A stretch of DNA of 64,000 nt from an uncultured Clostridia bacterium. Its GTDB lineage: Bacteria > Bacillota > Clostridia > Christensenellales > UBA1242. The position numbers and the translations under genes are program-made. Position 1 is the stretch's first letter, and each line of letters starts with the position of its first letter. Of the stretch, positions 25,101-37,100 are shown piece by piece. The stretch covers positions 1-64,000 of the forward strand of contig CAKVLS010000001.1 of NCBI GenBank assembly GCA_934757865.1, given 5' to 3'. The notes below the pieces were generated by a model, which searched no databases, was not told the DNA's origin, and saw nothing but the letters and a program-made list of their open reading frames with translations.

Positions 25101-28100
25101 TATGGACAAGTACTATGTACTAACATCTAACATCGTAGCTGAGGACAACTGGTCACCTCTAGGACTAGATACTTTGACTCCACTTACTGGTGGTATAAAA
25201 GGTCTATACTCAAGAGTAATTGATGCAGCTGCTGGTACAAAATATACCGTTCAATACGAGATAAGCAATGTATCTTACGCAACTTCAATGCCAACAGGAC
25301 AACAATACTTTGGATTAATTTATCAACTAGGTAGTGTTGATGCTTTGGATGCAGAACTTGACCATATCGTTGTAAATTATAGCTATATTCAAGCAGAATT
25401 CAATTCTAACTTAACATTTGGCGGACTTGTAGCTGTCAACTATGGCAATATACTAAACTCTAAAGTTACAATGAACAATATTGCTGTTGGTATTAGTGGA
25501 CTAGCTACTGATTTTGGCGGATTGGTTGGTAAAAACTACGGAACAATAGATAACAGCGAAGTAGATAATAGTGTTAACCTAAACGCAACAATAACTATCA
25601 AAAATGGTGTAACACCAGTTAATATAATTGCACTTAATATTGGCGGTCTAGTTGGTAATGCAGTAAGTGGCACACTTAACGGTTGCCAAAAAGATTATAC
25701 AGAGAATATCGCAAGAAATGTAAGTTTTGGCGATCAAGGATATGACATCAATGTATCTATCAAAGTTTTGGCTGAGGATACTCTAGATGTTAGCCTAAAA
25801 GATAAAATCGCCGTTGGTGGTGTATGTGGAAAAATCACTAACACCAATAGCACTAAAGTATTTGTTAATGACTTTGCAGTAACAGGCAGCATTACAGCAG
25901 ATACAGCTAACAATGTCGGCGGTATCGTAGGTAAGATAAGTGCTGAAAAATACAAGGACAAGACAGAAGAGAGTATTGGTGTTAATTTGTTTAACTGCCT
26001 AAGCAATGCAAGAGTAACAGGTTATATCAATGTCGGCGGAGTTGTAGGTTATGCAATCAATGCTAACATTAGCTACTGCTCAGCAGAAAATTACAGAGAC
26101 ACCCAAACAACAAGAAGACCATTTGTTACAGGTTCTAGCTATGTAGGTGGTTTTGCAGGTTATGTAGGTAGCTCTAATATTGACCACAGCTACTTTGTAA
26201 CATATTTCGAAAATGCCGAAGGCTTTAATAGTGATAGCGTTAGCGAAAATAACAGCGATATCATAGCTACAGGCGATGCAGCTTTTGTAGGTGGATTTAT
26301 AGCATCTATAGAGCTTTCTGATGAGAATATCATTACAAGTGCAGCATTTATTGGTAATATTTATGTACAAACAGCAGACAAGAGTAACACTTCAGGATTT
26401 GTTGGTTGGTACAATGGTACAGGTCAAATTACTAACATAGTAGTTAGAGGCTGGGGTAGCCAAGGTATATCATCAACTCGTGGCACTTCATCAGCAGTAA
26501 TTACTGGAAATTATTATTCAACATTTAACAACCCAACAGTTGTAGCATCTATTAATGAGGTATTTGACAAAAATGGTTCATTTACAGATGAATCTATCTG
26601 GAAGACAACAAGAACAATCAATAACAATCTTCCATACCTAATTGATGGACAAGGCAATATACTATTTGCTTTCTTACCAATTAACATCAATGTAGACATT
26701 ATCAAAAACGGCGAGGGACTAACTCCTGACAAAGAAGATTCTATCCGTAACGATGGATATATTGCACTTGATGATCCTAACAAAGTTGTTGTTTTGTATC
26801 TAAACGAGCTAAATAGTGGAGCACTTACAGCTGAGCAACTTTTGGCACTTAATACATACAAGATAACAAGCTTTGCACATATCACAATTGATCCTCTTAC
26901 TCTTAAGACTTTGAGATTGACTATCTCTTCTAACAACAACACAGTAGTTAGAATAGAGAATGACAAACTAATAGTTTTGAAAGAGGGATATGCAAGAATT
27001 ACTATCGCATCAAAACTTAACGCTGATTATAAAGCAGAGTTTATTGTAGTTGTAAAGCGTGGATTTAATGATTATGGCTTATACGAGTCAAGCAATATGA
27101 CTGCTGAGACTATCGTAAAAGATAATATCGATGAGCCAGTAAAAATCATTGTAAACAAAGTACAAGCTTTGTACGAAAAAGCAAGTTATGACAGAACAGT
27201 AGATGGCAATAAATATTCTCTAATCACTTCAAGTGATGTATATGTAAAATATACTCTAGAAAGTGATGATTATGTAGATGCATTTATTATCAATACTAAC
27301 TGGCAAAGAACTGACGGCAACCCATATACAGAAGTCCATATCAATAATTTAACTTCTATCTTTGCAAAAGCTGTTTTGAAAAAGAGAAACGCACAAGGAC
27401 AGGATGTTAATGTAGGGCCTATCAAAGTTACAGCTGTACCATTTGTTAACTATACATATTTTGGTACAACTTACACTTATGTATATGATTACCTAACTTA
27501 TAACTTCTATGTTGAGATATTTAACGGTGCTTCAAATATTTCATTTGAGAGCAACTCAACCAATGTAGAAATTACTCAACTTCAAAGTTTCATCTATGGC
27601 GTTATCATGGATACAGATACCATAGAGGACGAGATTAAGTACTATGTAGAGTATAATGGTAAGATTGTTGACCTTAACGCTTCAACCGAAGAGTCAATGA
27701 TTAACCTAACAAAGAATGCCGTAACTAACGAAACAATTTTTGGTGAGGACGGCATCAGCGTAAAAGGTAAATATAACAAGTTTACCGTAAGCTTTGAGAA
27801 TTCAACTGAGGTTATCAAAGAAAACAAAGTATTTAAGATTATATATTATAGTGCATTAGTTCCTACTATTAAGGCAACTATGACAATCACAGTTGTACCT
27901 CAAAATATCGTTAGTGCAGACATTGGACTATATAGTAACAAAGATACTTACAACAAGAATAAAGATGGCACAGAGACATTTATATTCAATGCTCAAGTAG
28001 CATTACTTACTGTTGAGATTTATCCAGACTTTAGTAAGTTTGATAGATTTGACATTACATACACATCAAGTAACGGAACATCTTTAAGTATTAACCAACT

Positions 28101-31100
28101 AAAATATAACAAAAACGCAACCGAAACTGATGACCCATTTACCGATTATAAGGACTCTGGTTCTCAATACATAATTGGTTATGGTATGAAGGTAGCCAAA
28201 GCATCTGGTCAAGAGCCACTACTTGGTAGCGATTCTGGTATATATTCTTATAGCAAGATTTATTACTTTAGTTTGCTTATCGGTTCTAATGTTCCTGACC
28301 TTACAGTTTATACTGTTAACCTAACATTCTTCAGTGACAATGAGGTAGTAGAGCCAAGGAATATTAGCTATACATTTAGATCACTTTCAGCTCCAACTTT
28401 GAGCCTAGGTGTTAAAGATGAGAGTCTAAAAGGTTTACTTCCACTAGGAACTAAGAATGAGCTTAATGTTATCGCTAGCAACTTTACAGGAGATATAGAG
28501 TGGAAAGCTGAGATAGAGGTTGGAAATTCTAGTGCTCCTATCAAGTGCGCAGATGGTGAAAACTGCGGCAAATGTATTACTTGCCTAAACAAAAATTATG
28601 CATTGTTAGAGAGTTTGATTCCTACACAAGATGCTGATGGCAAGTATTATCTAACAATTCCTGCAGATAACTTCGAACTTATCGGCAAGAGAATTAAAAT
28701 AACTGCCTCTATAACTAAGAGCGAAAATAACGAGACATTTAACAAGACAGAGAGTATGTTTGTTGATGTTACATTATTTACTGTTACTGGTATGGAAGTA
28801 GAGGGCTTGAGTCAAGATATGCTTAAACTTCCTATCTACACTCCATATGCTCTAAAGACAACTTTGAGTGCAGTTTATAGCGAAGATGTAAAATATGAAA
28901 ACTATGCAGGAAATACTGGTAACTACACTATAGCTAACCTAATCGCTAAGCTAAAAGAACAAATCAGTATGGCAGATGTATGGAATTTGGTACTTGAGAG
29001 CTCAACTGACGAAGAAGAAACTCCAAGCACCCTTCAAAAACTAGTAAAGAATAGCTCAATTCTATATAACGCAGCATTTGAGTGCATAAGTTACGGAGAT
29101 TACTTTGCACTATATGGCAGCACAGTTGATATTATTTCAACTCTAAGAGCTGTAGCAAATATCACTTATGTTGATGGTATTCCTACATTTGTAACAGACG
29201 GCACAGGAACTACTTATTCTAAACAATTTAACTGTGCATTCACTTACCAAAACGACATCAAGAATCCAATCCCTATTTCTAGCCAAGAAGAATTTGAGGC
29301 TATGGAAGAGGGCAAAGATTATAGACTTGTAAAAGATATTTTACTAAAAGACTATACACCTCTTGATACAAGAATACTAAGCCTAGACGGCAACGGATAT
29401 ACAATCTATATCTCAAGTTTTGCAGATGATTTAGTAACTACTAATATTGGACTATTTAGTGCTATTCAAGCAGCAGATTCTACACAAGAAGCTACTATGA
29501 TATACAATGTAAAAGTTTACTACCTACAAAATACAGTAGTAACAGAAACAGTAGCTGAGGGTGGCAATATTGTTGAGAGCTATTCAGTTCCTAATATTAG
29601 AAACCATGTAGAGCTTAATATACTAGCACATAGCTCATATAACTTTGGTGGTATTGCTGGTGTTAATAACGGTATAATCACCAATTGCGAAGTTAATGGC
29701 TTGATTGTTATCAATATTGACAATGATATTTTGACAGAGTCTTATGTTGGTGGACTTGCTGGCCAAAACGCAGGATATATCACTAACAGCAAAGTTTATG
29801 ACTTTTCTTTGTCAGCTGCTGGTAACATCGGCGGCGTAGCTGGTATCAATACTAAGACTATTTCATCAACATTTACTGATGAGATTGACATTAACAACTA
29901 TTCTACCAATACACAACTATTCTACACAGGTGGTTTTGTATGTGAAAATGATGACGATGCTTTGATTTTGGAATGCTACACACAAGGTAGAAGAAGTGAA
30001 AGAGATGTAACTTTTGTTAACACTTATAACAGCTTAGTAACAAGTGGTACTGCTGGTGGTTTTGCTTATAGAAACTCAGGCAAGATTACTGATTGCTATT
30101 CTAATATTTGTATCAATGCATCAGCATTCTCTGCAGGATTTATTTTCCTTAACGAAGACGATGCTGTGATTGATAAATGTTACTCAATTTCAAGAGTTGC
30201 TTTCAATAGTAGAGCAGCATCTCCATTTACTGGTATCGGTAAATCTGGTGGTGTAACAGTTTCTTATAGCGGTACAATTTCTAACTGCTACTTCTTAACA
30301 GATAGATACAATGTATTCTCTAACGAACCTGCTAGCCCACTTTCTCAAAGAGAATTTAACTCTTCATCTTCATTTAATGGATACAACTTTAGATACAATA
30401 CATCTGATCCAAAAGAAGCTGAGGGTTATACTTGGTATATCGCAGAAGGTAGACCAAGACTTGCTCAAACAGATATAGCTACTTATAGCAGATATATCTA
30501 TGCGGGCAAGAGCAAAAACTATGTTGCAAATAGCGAAGTTTATTTCAAGTACAAAGAAGACGCACATAAATGGTATGCATACAACGCTCAAACAGGCTAT
30601 GACACATCTAAAGAGATGGTTATCAGCAGAAGAGCTACAACTATTTTCTACGAAAAAGTTAAAGGCACAGATGTCCTAAGATACTATTTCAAAAAGGCTT
30701 TGGGCGCTGATGGCAAACAACTATACAAAGAAGATAACGGCGTACAATATGCTTTGTACGAAATTGATGACCCAGACCTAACAGGTAATACATATTTCCT
30801 AAACAGCGACAAGACAAGAATGCTATACAACGGCGTTGGAGTTGATGTTGTTGATAAAGCAATAGATATAACACTTGCTTGCTATGACGAAATATACACC
30901 GAAGAGAATGGTAATGTTCAAGTTGGAACAGATGGTGGCGAAGGCAAGAGCTTGTGGAAAAATATTTCTACAGATGAAATTTGCTACTACATCAATGATT
31001 CTAAACGTCCATACATTACACCTAACGAAGGCAGTATAGCTACAGATTCTATAAGATACATTGATAGTATTGATATTATTTCTGTACTTTATAAAGATGG

Positions 31101-34100
31101 AGATAGCTCAAGCCTAGTTGACCTAAGTGTAGATGACAACGGACAATGCGACTTTACTTATATCAAGACTGCAGATGAGCTTGGTATTGCAGCAAGTGGC
31201 ACAGTTCCTTATATTAACCTATACTATGGCGGCGGATATAGTTATCGCAAGCTTGATAGCGTAATTTATAAATACGCTAATGGCGATGGCGAAGTAATGG
31301 GCTCTAAGACTAACCCATACCTAATCTATGACACAGTTAGCTACAATACTTATTTCAAAGATAAGTTTAATGGTAACACTTCACTTAGCGATGCTAATAG
31401 AAGAGAGTATTATAGATTAGTTGCTGATATTGATTTTGGTTTCAAACAAATTTCTACTTCTAACCGCATTTTGTTTGGTTATGTTGAAGGAAATGGCATG
31501 ACTATCAAAAACATCACTTTGACTTATGTTTCAGGTGATGAAGAAACTACTGCTTTTGGTCTATTTGCTGAGAGCTTTGATAGTATTGTTAACAACCTAA
31601 CTCTTAATATCATTGAGATTGCAAGCTCTGCACATACATATGTAGGCGGACTTGTAGGTAGAGCAAGAACAGATTATACAACTATAGATAGCAAGGCTAT
31701 GTTTAATGGTTATGAGATTCAAAACTTTGATGGCGTTCCTAGTTATCTAAAACGTAACTATTTTAACAATATAGTTATTTCAAAAGTTGATGAAAATTCT
31801 ACAACTCTTACAAACACCGGGCTTGTTCTTGGTAGAAACTTTGTAGGCGGACTTGTAGGTTTCATGACTGGCAATACAAGAATCAATAACATTGATGTTA
31901 ATATCAATGTAAACTCTGTATATGTTCAAGACGCAACAACTGCTGGTAAGTACAATACTTACCAAAGATTAGAAGATGGTGATGATTCTTCAAATATCAA
32001 AGCATTATTTGATAACACAGAAGACCTAAACGGTAAGAATAATGAAGAGGTTAATTACTATCTAAATAGAAGATTGTCTTATGCTGGACTTGTTGTTGGT
32101 GTATTAGACACTGACGCTCCAACAAACGAAGACAAAGGCAATATTGAAGGCTATAATGCAAATGCACTATTTGTTCATGACAAATTCACAGCTGCTGGAT
32201 TTGTAATAGGTGGTGTAATTGGACTAATAGCTAACGATTATAATATTGTTCAAAACATCAATGTAACTCTTGAAGAAGAGCAATCAATAAGAGGAACATT
32301 GTATACAGGTGGTCTAGTAGGTGAGAATAGAGGTCAAATAACAACTTCTACAATCGCATACGAGACAGACAAAGAGAACGAAATTGCACCTGTATCTTCA
32401 GCTCGTGTTAATACTACATTCTTTAACAACAATATGCCAACTGTAGCTATTGGTGGACTTGTAGGATTTAACAATGGCGGAAAGATTTATAGTAGCATTT
32501 CACATGTTGATGTTCGTAACCCACTTGCAACAATAGCTGGTGGTGCTGTTGGTAGAAGTATCAAAGGCGAATACAACAAAGTATTAGTATCTGGCTCTGT
32601 AAGAGCAAAATCTATCATGGGCGGATTTACTGGAACAGTTAACTCATCTAGCATCTATACTGGCAAGACTGGTATCGGCAGAAAAGAGCAAGCTGATGTA
32701 TATCCAAATGATGGATCAGATATAGGCGAAGACAAATGGGTTCCAATAAACTCAACAATCGCTGATGTTTATGTATCATGTATCGCTGCTAACAACTGGC
32801 TTCTTGATGATTATCCATATCTAACCGAGAAGAAGAGTGTTAAGAGAGTAGCCGGTGGATTCATAGGCTCTGAAGCTTTGACTACAGAGTACTTTAGAAA
32901 CTTAGATAATACTGATATTAAGATAGCTGCTATCAAGACTGAATTTACTAAGATATATAGTTCAATTACTGGTAGTTTCTATACATATTCTTTGTACTAT
33001 GGTAGTACCGGAGAGACTGTAGCTCCTGCATCTTATATGCCAGTAGCTTATATCTCAGCTTTTGATGATGTAAAATTATTTACAAGCAAGTACGACGAGA
33101 ACGAAGAAAACTATGATATGTATCAATACCTATATCCATACCTTGCTGTTAATACACTTAACAGAAGTGATGCAAATACTTTGGTTGGTATGACCCACTA
33201 TGAGATTGCTTATGGTACAGTGACAGAATACACTGGAGATAATTTAACTCTAAACAATGAAACTACTCCAACTACAGCAAAATATAAAATAGGTTTGGAA
33301 ACTGATTTTGATGTTAAGTCTAATCAATATATCAATAGAATATCAAAAACTTATGCAAATAAAGCACTTACAGAAAATCGAACAACCAATACTTTGTATT
33401 ATGAATACACAGGACTAAAAGAAAATGCTCGTCAAAATGCTACAACCCTAATCATTGAGCGTGATGATTTAGGCAAAATAACTTCTAAAAAATTAGAAGT
33501 TGTAGAGAAATACAACATTTACTCTGCATTTGCAAGTGACGATGACTTTGATATCAATGCAGATACATTCTACAATAGCTTATCAAGCGAAACTCGTAGT
33601 ATGTATCCTAAGATTAAGATCAATACTGTTGGCTTGTCTTGGAACAACTATGCAGGTACTGAGTTTAGTAAAGATGAAGAAGGCTACTTCTTAATCGAAA
33701 GCGCTAAAGACTTAGCAACTCTTGCATCGGCTGTTAATGGCAGCAAAACATATACAGAAGAAGGCTCAACTAAGAGTTATAGCACTGCAAAATATAGATT
33801 AGTTAGTGACATTGATATCTCTGGTAAAGAGTGGACTGCAATAGGTGGAAATGGAATTTCATTTGGCGGAGAATTTGATGGTAACTACCATACAATCCGT
33901 GGTGTATTGTCTAACAAAATCAGTACATTCATATATTCAGGCATCTTTGGATATGTAAAAGATGCTACAATAAAGAACCTAACTTGTGTAGGCGGTACTG
34001 TTACAGGTGATTTTGTTGGCGGCATTATTGGATCAGCAGAGAATTCTAAGATTATAGGTTGTACTAACAGCAATACTGTAATAGGTAATTACTCAGCTGG

Positions 34101-37100
34101 TGGTATCGTTGGACTTAGCTTTGAATCTGTTATAACTAACTGTTATAACAGAGGTAAAATCTCTATCAATGAAAAAGATACTACATATACTGATTCTTAT
34201 GTTGGTGGTATAGTAGGAAAATCATCAAAAGATACAATAACTTACTCAGGAGTTTTAGACAACGCAAAAGTAGTAAACTCTGGCGATATTGAAGTAACTA
34301 ATAATAAGACTTCTTATACTTCTTCTATAGAGAAAAAAGGTTCTATCTTTGTAGGTGGATTTGTTGGATATATGAATGGAGGCTCATTCAATGTAAGCTC
34401 TAAACAATATATCTACAATGAAGGCAATATCACAGTAGATAGCAATGCTCACAAGATGTATATAGGTGGCGCATTTGGTAGAATGATAACTGCAGGATTT
34501 GAAACTGCAATATCTACTGATTATGGCGTAGCTTATATTCGTAACAATGGCAATATCACAGTAGATGATAGCAATGTATTTACAACTTCTAATAGTAGTG
34601 ATTATTATGTAACTAAACTAGAAGGCAGAAGTGGCACAGAGAGCGATCTTGCGATAGCTTATGTTGGTATAGGTGGCGTAATCGGTAGCTATTACTTTAC
34701 ATCTGCTGTTAATAAAGAATTTGGCAGAGTTGGCTTGCTAGCTAACAACGGAGATATATTCTTCGACAACCAAAAATCTTCTAAGTGTATTGGTGGCGTA
34801 GGTGGTGTTATTGGTAGTATCGATAGCATCAAAACTTATATTGATCAAAGCTACAACACTGGTAAAGTAGAAGTTCGTGTTAATGCTGGTAAGACTAATA
34901 TCAACCTAGGAGTAGGTGGTATATTAGGATTTGCTCTAGGCGAAAAAGGAATGAGTGCTCTAAATATTAGCAGCATTTCAAACTGTTACAATATGGGTAA
35001 CATTTCAAGCAACGGAAATGGCGGCGTTTGGTCTGGTGGTATCTTTGGTTTAGCCGGTACTACTAGCGATGGACAATATGTTCTTGGCGATGGCGGAGAA
35101 ATTTTGTCTAACGATGCTTCATATACACTTGCAGATTTAACTGTTGTAGATGTAAGTTATTGTTACAATACTGGCAGCATTACTGGTGCAAATGATAACT
35201 TGTATGGTAAAGGCGCACTATTAGGTTATGGCGCAGGAGTAAACTGCGGCGAATCAGGTTCAGCTCACTATAACTATTATCTAGTAGGTTCTGCAGATTA
35301 TGCATTTGCTACCTTTGCTAAAAATATTGATGCTTCAACTGGCGTAGAGACTGAGACTTCTAATTATAGAGTAGATGCTCCTAACAACTATAGCCAAAGA
35401 ACATCTAATACTCTAAAACTAGATGAAGAAAATGTAGGTGTAGGATATCTATTAGAGAATGGAGTATGGATTCAAGAAGTAACTACTTGGTACCCAACAC
35501 TAAAAGCAAACTACGAAGTACTATATTGGAATGATAATTATGAGCCACTATCTGTTGAGGGCGAAAGCTTCATAATAGATAGCGCAGAAAAATTAGCATA
35601 TCTATCTTATGCCGTAAACAAAGGTATTTTGAGTACTCAAAATGCAAAATTTGTCCTAAAAGACAATATTGATATGGCTAATAGATACTTTACTCCAATA
35701 GGTAATACAGACTTTGCATTTAGAGGAGAGTTTAATGGTAGCGGATATTCTATCAAGAATATTACTATCAATGCAGGCTCTGCACTTAATATAACTGACA
35801 GTGAAAATATTGATAATCAACTAAGCATTGGTTCATTGTTTGGATTTATAAATGGTGGTAAGATTAAAAATACTGGTCTTGTATCACCAATAATTAGCGA
35901 TGTTGATTATGCTAGTGGATTTGCTTATAGCATGTCTAATGGCAGCGAAATGCAATATTGCTACTTAGATTCATTTGAGATAACAGACCCTGATGCTGTA
36001 AAAGCATTGAAAGGTTCTAATAGTGTTAAATTGTATAAAGAAGGCAATATTTCAGGTTATAAGATGGTTGCTGGATTTGCTAATATGCTAAACAGCAGCA
36101 ACATCTCTCGTAGCTATGTAAATGTTAATATCGGTACAAGAGTTGGCAACTCTGGCAGTTACAAAGGTTATCTTGCTGGTTTTGTTAACGAAGTCACAGA
36201 CTCTATGATACAAGACTCTTATGTTGGTCAAGGTATCAACAATGACTCTTTGTATTCATATGAAACAACAGATAACTTAGTAAGCTCAGATATAACATCT
36301 TCTTATATGTTTAATAAAACTATTAACAAAGAGAATGGAAGATTGATAACAAGTAACGGCTTAATCGTTGGAGGAGACTCAGGCGAAGCATGTACCTCTG
36401 TTGTTCATACCTTCAACCTATCTCCTACAATTTATGTAAGAGGTTACAATAGTTCTTACGAAAACATCAATAGTTCGACAGCTAGCGTTTCTACAAGTAT
36501 CTCTAACACAACTAATATCTCTCCAACTTCTGACAACCTAGAAAAAGATGGTTGGGATGTAATCAATGTTTGGAGCTATGAATATAGCTTGTTAGGCGAT
36601 ATCAGTGGTAACGATGAGTACCCAGCAACTATTAGAGGCTTGGGACAAAACTGGTATAACACAGAGTGTGTTGACCTAGATCTAAAGAACGTTGTAGGCG
36701 ATTCTATCACAAAGAGAGATAGTGTAGATATTACAGGTAATAGAAGCTTGTTCATTTACTACGAAGTATCTACTCCTGAGCAACTAGCTTGGATTTCGAG
36801 AATGGTTAATACCGGTAAACTAAATGGCAAAGATTCAGCCGGCAATCAATATGTAATCAAACTAATGAATGATATTGATTTGCAGGGTAGAACTTGGACC
36901 CCAATAGGTACCTTGGATTATCCATTTGGTTGCAAATTTGATTTCAATGGTTATGACATAAGCAATTTGATTATGGATACAACTAATATCAACTTTGCAG
37001 GATTGTTTGGTTACACCAATGGCGCATATATCACTGGTGGATCAATCAGTAACGAATACATCAATATTGAATTTACTGATGAAGATGCTAACAATCAAGC

